Positions 19,532 to 30,519 of a DNA stretch of 33,620 nucleotides are shown one piece after another (position 1 is the first letter of the stretch; each line of letters starts with the position of its first letter). The notes beneath the pieces are model-generated. The model had not been told where the DNA came from. It was given only the letters and a program-made list of their open reading frames with translations, and ran no database searches. Origin of the DNA: Gracilaria domingensis (taxonomy: Eukaryota > Rhodophyta > Florideophyceae > Gracilariales > Gracilariaceae); NCBI GenBank assembly GCA_022539475.1, contig VCMS01000519.1, positions 1 through 33,620 of the forward strand, in the 5' to 3' direction. The position numbers and the translations under genes are program-made.

Positions 19532-21308
19532 ATGTCTGACTCCGAAAAGGAAACGGGTACCAACTCTGGTGTGAAGATTCCTCGCTTCCATGGCAAGCGT
19601 GGTGAGGATTACCCACTCTGGAGGCATCGACTTCGTGCCGCCTGTCGCATCAAAGGTGTCTGGAATGTGGTTAACACAGATACTGAGCAGTCTATTTCAA
19701 CTGAGACGACCGCTACTGATGGTCAGGGATCCTCTGTTGATGCCATTCGCACGTTATCCAAACGCGAGAAGGCTTGCGGAATCATCATCTGTGCACTTGG
19801 TGATGCTCCTTTACGTGTGGTTATGGACGTGGATGACGATCCGGCAAAGATGATCAAGTTGCTGGATGCACGCTATGCTTCGAATCGCACGGTGTCTAGG
19901 ATTGCTGTTCAGACCCAACTATTCCGTATGACATACAATGGGCAGAACATGTCCGAATACGTTGACCAATTCACGGCTCTGTTCTCGCAGTTGGATCGTA
20001 TGGGCAAGGATGCTGCCATCCCCGAATCTCACAAAGCTCCAATGTTGTTGGCTTCTATTGAACCACAGAGCTCACTGGAGTCCACGGCTGCAGCATTACG
20101 TACCAAGGAGATCTCTGAGTTAACGTGGGACTATGTTGCTACCACCCTCATTGATGAATACAATGCACGTCACATGACTACTGGTCGCAGTCGCAGCCGA
20201 AAGAAAGGAAAGGGAAGAGGTTCCAACAAGTCTCATGGTACCTCCTCTATCACACATCATCGAGATGGTAATGATTCGGATGATGTTTCTGGCACACATG
20301 CACTTGCAGCAGCCAGTGGCAGCGGGTATCACTGTGACTTTTGTGGTCGAGATGGACATACCAAAGATCGTTGCTTTGTAAACCCGGACAATCCTGACAA
20401 CCATCTGCCTCAGAGCATACTCGACAAGTTGGCTTTGAAGGCGAAGGACAAGTCTGGAGGATCTAAAGCGTCAGCAAAGTCGTCTAGTAAGTCCTCCAAG
20501 ATAGAGATTGCAGGCATGTCATTTGAGAAAGCGACAGTCCTGCCACCTGCGCAACGAGAAATGGACACCTATGCAGACAGTGGAGCAACTTCTCATTACT
20601 TCCACTCTGCAGCTGCCTTCGTTCCAAGCTCATTGCACGATGTGGAGGAGCGACACATACGGCTGGCCGACAAGAGTACTGTGTCTGCGACGAAATGTGG
20701 AGATGTTATTCTGCCTTTTGACAATGTGAATCTAAGGTTGACTGATGCCCTACTCGTGCCTGACATGGAGTACAACCTAGTTTCCCGTTGGGAGCCTTGC
20801 CGACAAGTCTATTGAGTCCTCGGTTCCGTGCACGCTGGAAGTTCGCATTGATTCCCATTGAAAATGGCTTGGTCATCGCGGAAGCGTTCCGCGCGATAAA
20901 ACGGTTCTGGCCTGTATACTTTGCCCGAACCTGTCATGCATTTCGGCCAGCGGACCACGCATTTAAATTTACCCTCGGCTGGGTGTTAAAAGCCGATTTT
21001 GCAGTGCATGTTGAACCGGCAAAATCATTACCGGAGAAGATTGACTTCAACTATGGCACCTGCCGCAATTGGCTTCATTTAGTGCAACCGAGCTTGAGAG
21101 ACCTTTCAAATGGTATGCCAACAAGGTACATGCCAAGCTTGGCATGTTGCCCACAGCGCTCAACAGAAATGCAGGGGAGTGGGTCTACCTCTTTTCGTCT
21201 CTTGGAAAGCACGATATACAAATCACTTGCCCATCGCCTGAGTACTCTTGTGGAATCCGAGTGTGGTTGACACTGTGCACCTCAACGACAACATAATAGT
21301 CCACTCAC
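19532..21308 (+). pseudogene. Family B gag-protease-(integrase), frame-broken before the gap
   Basis: The frame begins at MSDSEKETGTNSG and is open to about 20785 with Gag, the CCHC knuckle CDFCGRDGHTKDRC and the protease YADSGATSHYF. The Asp two residues before DSG in the minus copy is Tyr-Ala here, while the DSG itself is intact. After MEYNLVS the nucleotide sequence still tracks the minus-strand twin (14992 downward) but with dense small insertions and substitutions, losing the frame. It stops at the N gap. Encoded roles are particle assembly, polyprotein cleavage and, in the corrupted part, the integrase zinc domain. Confidence 0.85.
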
Positions 21309-22017
21309 NNNNNNNNNNNNNNNNNNNNNNNNNNNNNNNNNNNNNNNNNNNNNNNNNNNNNNNNNNNNNNNNNNNNNNNNNNNNNNNNNNNNNNNNNNNN
21401 NNNNNNNNNNNNNNNNNNNNNNNNNNNNNNNNNNNNNNNNNNNNNNNNNNNNNNNNNNNNNNNNNNNNNNNNNNNNNNNNNNNNNNNNNNNNNNNNNNNN
21501 NNNNNNNNNNNNNNNNNNNNNNNNNNNNNNNNNNNNNNNNNNNNNNNNNNNNNNNNNNNNNNNNNNNNNNNNNNNNNNNNNNNNNNNNNNNNNNNNNNNN
21601 NNNNNNNNNNNNNNNNNNNNNNNNNNNNNNNNNNNNNNNNNNNNNNNNNNNNNNNNNNNNNNNNNNNNNNNNNNNNNNNNNNNNNNNNNNNNNNNNNNNN
21701 NNNNNNNNNNNNNNNNNNNNNNNNNNNNNNNNNNNNNNNNNNNNNNNNNNNNNNNNNNNNNNNNNNNNNNNNNNNNNNNNNNNNNNNNNNNNNNNNNNNN
21801 NNNNNNNNNNNNNNNNNNNNNNNNNNNNNNNNNNNNNNNNNNNNNNNNNNNNNNNNNNNNNNNNNNNNNNNNNNNNNNNNNNNNNNNNNNNNNNNNNNNN
21901 NNNNNNNNNNNNNNNNNNNNNNNNNNNNNNNNNNNNNNNNNNNNNNNNNNNNNNNNNNNNNNNNNNNNNNNNNNNNNNNNNNNNNNNNNNNNNNNNNNNN
22001 NNNNNNNNNNNNNNNNN
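21309..22017. other. Assembly gap (709 N)
   Basis: A run of N lies inside the integrase region of family B. By alignment to the minus-strand twin, only about 190 bp (14367-14558) should be missing. The N length is therefore nominal, or hides an insertion. Confidence 0.99.
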
Positions 22018-24477
22018 CATCGCTCTGCAGGAGAATCCGGAGAATGCCTTCGACGATACATCGTTCTCTGCCCCATACACCCCGGAACATAACGCCATTG
22101 CCGAGCGCATCAACCGTACCATGGAAGAAGCTGCTCGAGCTTTGCTCATTCAAGCAAATCTACCAGAGTGCTTGTGGCCTTTCGCACTCAAACATGTTCT
22201 ATATGTGCGTAACCGTGTACCCCATTCCACTACTGGGAGTACGCCGTTCTTGTTATTGACTGGGAACAAACCAACGTTGAAGCACACTCGCGTGTTCGGT
22301 TGTTCTGCATTTGTGCTTAAGATGACTGGTGGAACCAAGTTCGAGTCTCGTCCACTTGAGGGGGTGTACTTGGAGACTCTTGAGCATGGTGTCTACGACA
22401 TTCTTGTTGCTGGCGATGATGGACTGCCGCGCATCATGCGTTCCCGTCATGTCACATTTGACGAAGATTCATTCCCCGGTGCAGAGTACTTGGAGGAGTA
22501 CATGGAGGATGAAAGCGCATCTGATACCGACTTCACCGATTCAGAGTCTCACAGCACCGAAGATGTCTCCAGTACAGATCGAATATACTTGATGAGGTCT
22601 CTGTTGATGATATAACTGATGCTGACGATCATTCTCCAGAAGAAAGTGCACCTGATGCAGAAGTCGTTGAAGCTGCACCAAGTGTCCAGTCAAATGATAG
22701 TGACTCTGGTGGTGACGAGAGTGACGATGATGACTCCAGCGACTCAGATGTGGACGATGACACCGATCAGGTCCCTACTGTGCAGCAAGATGAGCCCGTA
22801 CAGGAGGAGTCACGCTACCCACAGCGCACTCGTCGTGCACCTCGCAGGTGGTTCATGGCTGGTTCCGCAACCCCAGCTGGAGACCAGGTCACCACGAGTG
22901 ATGAACCAACACTCAAGGAAGCAATGTCCGCAACGCCTACGGAACAGAGCTTGTGGCGTGCTGCTATTGAGGAAGAGCTGGCATCTCTTGAGTCGAAGAA
23001 AACCTGGAAGGTTGACCAGTCCCCAGCTCAGCAACCACTTCCCACACATATCATTCTCAAAGTTAAACGTAATGCGGATGGGTCTGTGGATCGCTTCAAG
23101 GCTCGAGTTGTCGCTGGTGGTAATCACCAAACCTTCGGGGAGAACTACATGGACACATATGCTCCAGTGGTTTCATTTAGTTTGGTGCGGTTCTTCCTCT
23201 ACCTGACGCTGTGCTTGCAGATGTTTGTGGCACAAGTCGATGTGAAGACTGCCTTCCTCAATGGCGACCTCGAGGAGGATGTGTGGGTCATGTCACCGCG
23301 TGGTGTTCCTGGTCTTGGTTCACGGTGCTACAAGCTTCAGAAAGCCATGTATGGATTGAAGCAAGCCCATCTAGCATGGCATACCAAGTTCACACGTGAT
23401 CTACACTCCATTGGTTTCCAAGAACTACCGAGTGCCCCATGCGTGTTTCGGAGGGCTAGCGAGCATAATGGATACTGCTATATCCTTGTGTACGTCGATG
23501 ACTTGCTCATCTTCACCCCCTCTGCCAAGGAACGATCTGGGATCTTGGAGGAGCTCAAGCGATTGTACGAGATTCGCGTTGAGAACAAAGTGACCTTCTA
23601 CCTCGGTGTAGAGTTGACATGGAGCATTAATGACGATGGTCGTGTCACTGGAGTGCACCTTGGTCAGACACTCTACATCGAAGGAATTCTGCGACGTTTC
23701 GGTCTGGACAACTCTAAGCCGGCTCGTAGTCCAATGGTGGAGTCATTCTTCTCGGGTCTCGCGGCCGAGGAAGACAAGTCACCCCGGGATGTGCAGCTGT
23801 ACCAGCAGATGATCGGGTCTCTGCTGTACTTGGCACTGCGCACGCGCGTGGACATTCTGGCTCCGGTGCTCATCCTCGCTCGTTTCCAGAGCAATCCCAC
23901 GGCATACTGTCACAGGGCCGCCAAACCAGTGTTACGTTACCTGCAAGGAACTCGCAGACATGGCTTGAACTACAAGGCTGGATCCCTGGACATGCAAGCG
24001 TATGTGGACTCGGACTTCGCCGGTGACACCTGCGATCGCAAGTCCATGTCTGGTTACATGATCAAGTTCGGATCTGCGGTGGTGTTCTTCGGTGCCAAGA
24101 AGCAGTCGTCTGTTGCTTTGTCTACTGCTGAGGCTGAGTACTACGCGTTAACCATGGCTGCTCAGGAGGTTGTGTGGATGAGGCGTGTACTCTCTGAGAT
24201 TGGTCTGGATAGTTCCGGGGCTGTTCCTATGCACTCTGACAATCAGATTGCCATTGGCTGGAGTGCAGGTGAGCGGTGCCCATCTGGTCGTGCGAAGCAT
24301 ATTGATGTCAAGCTGCACTTCATTAGGGAACTGGTAAAGGAGTCTGTCATTGTGGTGCTGTATGTCCCAAGTAAGTTGAATGACTCGGACATACTCACAA
24401 AGCCTCTAGGTCCTCTCGACGCCCAGGCCATTATGAAAAGGATTGGTCTTGGACAGGAACTCGAGGAGGAGTGTTGA
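22018..24477 (+). pseudogene. Family B integrase C-part, reverse transcriptase and RNase H
   Basis: After the gap the frame reads the end of integrase (PEHNAIAERINRTMEEA, the last catalytic Glu) and an acidic linker. A single frame change near 22580 follows. The second frame then runs to 24477. It holds the RT palm (VDVKTAFLNGDL with the first Asp; YVDD) and copia RNase H (YVDSDFAGD, STAEAEYYA, HSDNQIA, SDILTKPLG). RT copies the element RNA into DNA and RNase H degrades the template. The last codons (LEEEC, stop TGA at 24475-24477) overlap the polypurine tract and the first six bases of the 3' LTR. Apart from the frame change it looks intact. Confidence 0.92.
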
Positions 24478-25235
24478 TGTTTGGATGGTGTCGAGTGCCT
24501 GGCAGTCCTTGAATTTGTCTCCAAGTACCTGGAACACAAAGTTGCAGGGGAGCATGGGCACTTTTGGGCACCCTCGCGCGAAAAGCGCATATGCGCCTCT
24601 CCGTAAACCCAACGTGATACTGCAATATGATTGGCTACTGCAAATGCGTATATGCAACGTAGTGTGGACAAGTGGACCTGGCTGTATAAGGCAAGAGTGG
24701 CGGATGGCACAAGTGGTGCGCTGTGATTGGCTGAAGTGTGCTAGTGCTGGCCAGTTATGCAGTAGCTGAGAATGTGCGAATACAGGCTATAACAGAGCGG
24801 TTTTTTGCAATATGTGCGATTCTAGGCTAGTTACGAAAAAGGATTTTGGAGCGAATGTGCCGATTCTGAGCTGCGCGCGAGGGGGTTTGTTTGCGCCAGA
24901 TGGAAATTGTTGATTTTTTTTTTTAAGAAAGCCCGGGGGAGGAAATTTTGGATTCATGGAGTTGGCATTTGGATTTGCGCGATTTGATTTATTGTTTTGA
25001 ATTCGTATTGTGATTTGCGCGCAGTGCTTTCCGTTGCAAGGTGTAACACTTTGACAGCGTGTGCTGTTATTTCTCATGCAGCGACGGCGGCGGTGCGCCG
25101 TTAGTAACTAGTCAGGTTGCGATCGTCCCCGTTCACTAAACTCGTCGAAGGTGGGCCCTACCCCCTTTGTTTGTCTACGTATCTGTTCACATCTTTTTTC
25201 CTTTCCTCTTGTCTAACCTGCGTTCGGTGCGTTTA
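24472..25235 (+). mobile_element. Family B 3' LTR, distal part indel-rich
   Basis: It starts TGTTGATGTTTGGATGG inside the pol stop region. The first 300 bp match the 5' LTR with few changes, and GCGCATATGCGC is at 24585-24596. From about 24780 the match continues but with many one- or two-base insertions (homopolymers expanded, for example a run of T near 24915), making it about 36 bp longer. It ends GTGCGTTTA at about 25235, where it joins family A gag. Confidence 0.87.
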
Positions 25236-26128
25236 GAGTCATCATAACGTCCATGTGCGCAGTAAAGTTCCAGAGTCACAATCCAGTCACTGTTAGTGGC
25301 CTTGTCGGCACCATTCGCAATGAGGCATACAAAGTCAGAATCGCTGCCGCCCGTACCTTGCTCATCGTTGAGCGCGGTATGTACACTTGGGTGAGCAGCA
25401 TCGATCTGATCCTTGTTAGCCCCATCACGTTGCTTTTTGAAACAGTTCTTCTGGATATGACCCTTTATGCCACAATAGTAACACACAACCGACTTCAATG
25501 ACTTCCTACGAAACTGGCGTCCCACGAGTGCAGCATCACTACCGGACTCCTCCTTGGCACGATCACTCATACGTTGCTCTTCTTGCAATAGATGGCTCTT
25601 CACAAACTCCATGGTGAGTTGACGATCTCCGATCGTGGTGTCAATTGCAACAATGAGGTGCTCAAAACGATCCGGAAGTCCACATAGAGCAAACATAGCA
25701 ATGTCCTCTTCTTCAACATTGACGTCCATTTTCTTGAGGTCGGAGGCCAAGTGCCGAACACGATTGATGAATTGCAACATCTTCTCGTCCTCGCGCATTT
25801 TGACAGAGTAGAAAGCACGTCTGGCGTTGATTCGGTTCAGAAGAATCTTACGTTGAAACACATTGCAAATGGCCTTCCATGCGTCAGCAGCAGTCTCGAT
25901 GTCTCGAATGTGATCCAAGTGCTCGTCGGCAAGCGTGAGTCCAATGATAGCTCTAGCCCTTTCGTCGCGGATTTGCCACTTTACCAGTTCCTCTTCATCC
26001 GTGGGTGCAGAAGTGGTGAGATGGTTCTTGAGGTCTTTCAGTGCAAGTACATACTGAATCTTCTGCTTCCAAGTATGGAAGTTATCCTCACCCAACTTCT
26101 CGATCTTGAGCCGACTAAACGAGTCCAT
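25236..26128 (-). pseudogene. Family A gag, truncated at the protease
   Basis: It starts at MDSFSRLKIEKL (ATG 26126-26128). Gag and the CCHC knuckle CYYCGIKGHIQKNC are intact and about 95 percent like the 7717-9164 copy. At the protease, DWIV is followed by a frame change where DSG should be. The sequence then ends at the family B LTR (25235). The open frame extends upstream to 26287 through CAA-repeat sequence as Cys/Leu-rich residues, which I treat as non-coding. Confidence 0.9.
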
Positions 26129-27357
26129 GATGTAAGAGAGGAACTGCAGCGAACCAGACAATGCGGTGGCAGACAGGCGGCAATAGCAAACGACAGCGGT
26201 AAACAACAACAGCAAACAACAACAAACAACAACAAACAACAATAACAACAAACAACAACAACAATAAAGATGAATAGTCGGGTGCAAAAGGAACTAAGAT
26301 TCCTGGTACCCTAGGGAGTCGGACCCCTGACCCCCGGAGACTCTCCGGGTAAGAAACGACTTCTGCAGTCTACCTCCTCCTGCGTTCTAGGAGAAGGTGC
26401 GTCGCTCTCTACGAGACTTCCAGAGGATGGTTAATGACCGAAGATATGCCTTCACCAAGTAAAACCCTCTCTGGTCTCTTGCAAGAACTTGCGCGACCCT
26501 GAAACTGCAGGTACTATGACAAACCGAGGTACGCTTCTAGCAAGCAAACAATGAAGTTCACAAGCGGCCTGATCCTAAAAAGGAGGTCAGCCTACGACAC
26601 GTCGCCTCCCCGCACCACCGAAGCAGTACGGATCAAAAGCTCGTTTCAGTTTGCCTTCGCCACAGATCAAGAACCCAACACAAAGTCAGGTCAGCAACAA
26701 TAAAGGTGGACCACCTCCTGTCCAGTGCAGTACGTCACGGCACCCGGTCCACAAATGCCCCCGCGAAGAATACCAGGTCTTTCGACCGACACCGTTATCT
26801 GCCCCTAAGGACCGGTGGGAAACTCGCAAGACGGAACAAATGCTTTGGTTCAAGCCGCCAGACTAACGTCCCCGATTGCTCGGATCAACCGCTCGTCGCA
26901 CCGAAACTCAAGTGATCACCACACCTGCCGAGCACACACGCAGTGCACGGACTTCAACAGAAACGAATGCTGAGCACAACACACAAGTGCACAGACTTCA
27001 ACAACACAAGGTCCTCAACCTCTCGGATCAGAACCCACAAAGACGACGTGGGGATCCCAACAATAATAACAGAGGGAGACCAAACGAAGCGGATAGCGAT
27101 CGACAACACGGACAACAACGAGCGCCCAAACACAATCACGATAGAAAGTCAACGTCGAACCACCACCAACAAAACGCCCTCAGGGAGGAACGAACGACCG
27201 AAAGAAGAAAGTCAACACCGACCAACGATACGGTCAACACACCCGACGCAACGGAGAAGGGAACGAAAGGGAAAACAGCGAAGCGGATGAACGGCGGTGA
27301 GGGAGAGCGGCGAGAATCAGCGGCGAGAGAGAACGATAACGGGAGAGGTCAGCGGGG
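26129..27357 (-). other. Family A leader of the 25236-28157 element, non-coding
   Basis: This holds the CAA-rich tract (about 26190-26265), the hairpin block (26300-26410, with CCCGGAG/CTCCGGG at 26333-26349) and the rest of the long leader up to the PBS. It is an uninterrupted version of the leader seen at 9805-10880, with no B LTR inserted, and shows the ancestral arrangement. Plus-strand frames of 69-175 codons in it are compositional. Confidence 0.8.
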
Positions 27358-27371
27358 CTGGGCGCATAACC
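27358..27371 (-). other. Primer-binding site, one mismatch
   Basis: The sense strand reads GGTTATGCGCCCAG, one base different from the consensus GGTTATGGGCCCAG of the other four sites. It directly abuts the LTR. Confidence 0.8.
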
Positions 27372-28157
27372 TGATAGAGGTTGAAGCTGAAAGGGAAGGT
27401 TGAAGAAAGGATAGGGGAATGAAGGGAAGTTCGCCAGCTCTGGCTCGGAATTTACTTGGAGGCGCTCGAGTCACCGCTTATATAGAACTACTTTGCGCAA
27501 CCATCGCACAACTTCAACTCCAAGCAATACCTAAACCACTAGCTAGAGACACTCAATACTACCAATCATCTTCTAACATAACATGGTAACACTGCCACAC
27601 TATCATGACAGCTTACAACAACAAAGCACAACAACGCACAACAGTGCACAACCGTGCACATCAAGTTACGTGCCTACACATAACCATGACCATGCACAGA
27701 TTCACATAGTGCCAACACACTGTAATCCGTATACGCCACCATAACAGTTACGTACAAGCTCACCAACTAACACGTCACCACAAACTCACTCCAAGTCCTA
27801 CGTCACCAACAATACCACACTGTAAACCTCTTGACAGCGCAACTACTCTTCACCATAGTGCCAAAGTCACATCAAGCTGTCCTACATGTCCACGTACATA
27901 CGTGTGTACCCTGTGCATCATGTACAGTATGCCCAGTGTACTAGCTACACACGTGTACCCCGGAAACAACCCATTAGCGCCACAACACTTGTACGAACCA
28001 CAATGCATATGACCATTTGCAGTAGCCAATCAGAAGCCCGTTTCACGTTGAGTTTGCTCAGAGGCGCATATGCGCTTTTCCAACGGCACCCTCCAAAACA
28101 GCCCATGCTCCCCAGCACTTTTGGTTCTCAGTGACAGCACAGGGTCAACATCCAACA
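27372..28157 (-). mobile_element. Family A 5' LTR, left arm of the large palindrome
   Basis: This 786-bp minus-strand LTR (sense start TGTTGGATG at 28157, end CTCTATCA at 27372) is equal in length to the solo LTR at 30525-31310 and about 98-99 percent identical in the parts compared. It is followed in its sense direction by PBS, leader and gag, so it belongs to an element with internal sequence. CACAC at 28158-28162 next to it equals the target duplication flanking the solo LTR. Confidence 0.9.
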
Positions 28158-28162
28158 CACAC

Positions 28163-29290
28163 CAGACACACATGATGAGCCGGGAGTGACAGAGACGCAG
28201 CCCCTTCGTAGATCCACACGTCAGAGAAAGACGACATCCTCATGGTGGCGTGGTGCCAGTGCTTTCCTTACAGCCAGTGATGATACTCCTTCGTCGTACG
28301 GTGGCGCAGTGTCACGTCCTGATTCCGAAGCTTGGAAGAAGGCGATGAAGAGTGAGTACCAATCGTTGATGGAGCACGACACGTGGGATCTAGTGCCAAG
28401 GCCAGCAGACAGCAACGTGATTTCGTCCAAGTGGGTGTATGTGCAGAAGTATGAGGCTTCGTCATCTGGTGAACCGACAGTGCGTTACAAGGCTCGTGTG
28501 GTTGCAAGAGACTTCCTGCAGATCGAGGGTGTGGACTTCTCAGAGACTTATGCACCTGTGGTGAAGTTCACATCCATCAGAATGATCCTGTCAGGCACTG
28601 CCGTACGAGACTTTCACTTGCACCAGATGGACGTGAAGACTGCCTTTCTGAACGGTGACCTTGACGAGACAGCGTACATGGAGCAGCCAATGGGATTCAC
28701 ACAGCAGGGAAAGGAGGACTTGGTGTGCCGACTGAAGAAAGCGATCTATGGGCTTAGACAAGCACCAAGACAGTGGCACGCCAAGATATACGCCTTCCTT
28801 GTTGGTGAAATGCACCTCAAGCCGAATGACGCAGACGAGTGTGTCTACACCGGGATCATACTGGGTTTCTTGGTTATCATTGCTCTGTATGTTGACGACT
28901 TGCTGATTGCGAGTCCGAGCATGAAAACCGTGGAACGTGTGAAGGCAGAGCTGTCAAGTCGTTTCCGCATGAAGGACCTCAAAGAAGCTCGCATGGTTCT
29001 TGGATTTGAAATCCATCGAGACAGAACCAAGCGAGAGCTGTACTTGACTCAGTCAGCGTACACGAACAAGGTCCTGGAACGATTTGGCATGCAGCTGTGG
29101 AAACCCGTTGACACTCCTATGGAGTGCGGTGTGGACTTGTCTGTGGAGGAGGAAGTGCTCACGCATGTACCGTATCGTCAGGCGATTGGCTGCCTCATGT
29201 ATCTGTCTGTGGGAACTCGTCCAGACATCTCATATGCTGTGGCTAAGCTGGCCAAGTATGTTGAGAAGCCGGGAAACACTCACTGGAAGG
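28163..29290 (+). pseudogene. Family A reverse transcriptase, plus-strand copy
   Basis: The frame runs from THDEPGVTETQPLRRSTRQ through RT: KWVYVQKY, YKARVVA, the QMDVKTAFLNGDLD motif (first catalytic Asp), AIYGLRQAPRQWH and ALYVDDLLIA (YVDD), to the RT connection (YRQAIGCLMYLSVGTRPDISYAVAKLA). It breaks after HWKA at 29290, where the sequence turns back. It lacks integrase upstream because an A element interrupts it at 28158. It differs from the minus-strand copy at only a few codons (for example RDFLQ against RGFLQ, QLWKP against QLSKP). Confidence 0.92.
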
Positions 29291-29392
29291 CACATAGTCC
29301 ACATAGCCGTGCAGTTGCAAATCGGTGCTGGAGCCATACGTCAACCCGAACGTGGTAGTGCCATTGAGGTAGCGAAGAACACGCTTGACCGC
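29291..29392 (-). other. Palindrome spacer with RNase H start and a 7-bp repeat at the joint
   Basis: The 102 bp between the two arms is the continuation of the minus-strand RT into RNase H (VKRVLRYLNGTTTFGLTYGS). At the joint, CACATAG is repeated (29291-29297 and 29300-29306), where normal RNase H sequence would otherwise continue. Confidence 0.75.
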
Positions 29393-30519
29393 CTTCCAGT
29401 GAGTGTTTCCCGGCTTCTCAACATACTTGGCCAGCTTAGCCACAGCATATGAGATGTCTGGACGAGTTCCCACAGACAGATACATGAGGCAGCCAATCGC
29501 CTGACGATACGGTACATGCGTGAGCACTTTCTCCTCAACAGACAAGTCCACACCGCACTCCATAGGAGTGTCAACGGGTTTCGACAGCTGCATGCCAAAT
29601 CGCTCCAAGACCTTGTTCGTGTACGCTGACTGAGTCAAGTACAGCTCTCGCTTGGTTCTGTCTCGATGGATTTCAAATCCAAGAACCATGCGAGCTTCTT
29701 TGAGGTCCTTCATGCGGAAACGACTTGACAGCTCTGCCTTCACACGTTCCACGGTTTTCATGCTCGGACTCGCAATCAGCAAGTCGTCAACATACAGAGC
29801 AATGATAACCAAGAAACCCAGTATGATCCCGGTGTAGACACACTCGTCTGCGTCATTCGGCTTGAGGTGCATTTCACCAACAAGGAAGGCGTATATCTTG
29901 GCGTGCCACTGTCTTGGTGCTTGTCTAAGCCCATAGATCGCTTTCTTCAGTCGGCACACCAAGTCCTCCTTTCCCTGCTGTGTGAATCCCATTGGCTGCT
30001 CCATGTACGCTGTCTCGTCAAGGTCACCGTTCAGAAAGGCAGTCTTCACGTCCATCTGGTGCAAGTGAAAGTCTCGTACGGCAGTGCCTGACAGGATCAT
30101 TCTGATGGATGTGAACTTCACCACAGGTGCATAAGTCTCTGAGAAGTCCACACCCTCGATCTGCAGGAAGCCTCTTGCAACCACACGAGCCTTGTAACGC
30201 ACTGTCGGTTCACCAGATGACGAAGCCTCATACTTCTGCACATACACCCACTTGGACGAAATCACGTTGCTGTCTGCTGGCCTTGGCACTAGATCCCACG
30301 TGTCGTGCTCCATCAACGATTGGTACTCACTCTTCATCGCCTTCTTCCAAGCTTCGGAATCAGGACGTGACACTGCGCCACCGTACGACGAAGGAGTATC
30401 ATCACTGGCTGTAAGGAAAGCACTGGCACCACGCCACCATGAGGATGTCGTCTTTCTCTGACGTGTGGATCTACGAAGGGGCTGCGTCTCTGTCACTCCC
30501 GGCTCATCATGTGTGTCTG
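29291..30519 (-). pseudogene. Family A reverse transcriptase, minus-strand copy
   Basis: This is the same product as the plus-strand copy: copia RT with KWVYVQKY, QMDVKTAFLNG (first catalytic Asp), YVDD (about residues 235-238 counted from MTETQ), followed by the start of RNase H. The frame then runs through the fold-back and stops at 29243. It is the downstream half of the pol whose integrase lies at 31311-33075. The two are separated only by the solo LTR and one target-duplication copy, and are in register with each other. Confidence 0.92.

Larger units (their letters stand above)
14005..21308. repeat. Inverted pair of family B elements, head to head
   Basis: The minus-strand B element (14005-17679) and the plus-strand B element (18094 onward) carry LTR, PBS, leader and gag-pol in mirror order around 414 bp of family A RT. 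The arms are visibly more diverged than those of the 27372-31310 palindrome, so they are probably two independent insertions, or an older inversion. Confidence 0.8.
18094..25235 (+). mobile_element. Nearly full-length family B copia element
   Basis: 5' LTR (18094-18821), PBS (18822-18835), structured leader, gag-pol (19532-24477), and 3' LTR (24472-25235) are present in the right order. The first 300 bp of the two LTRs are almost identical, so insertion was recent. The internal part has an N gap and frame breaks near it. No matching 5-bp target duplication is seen: the left neighbour is family A RT and the right neighbour is family A gag, so at least one side is rearranged or misjoined. Confidence 0.88.
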
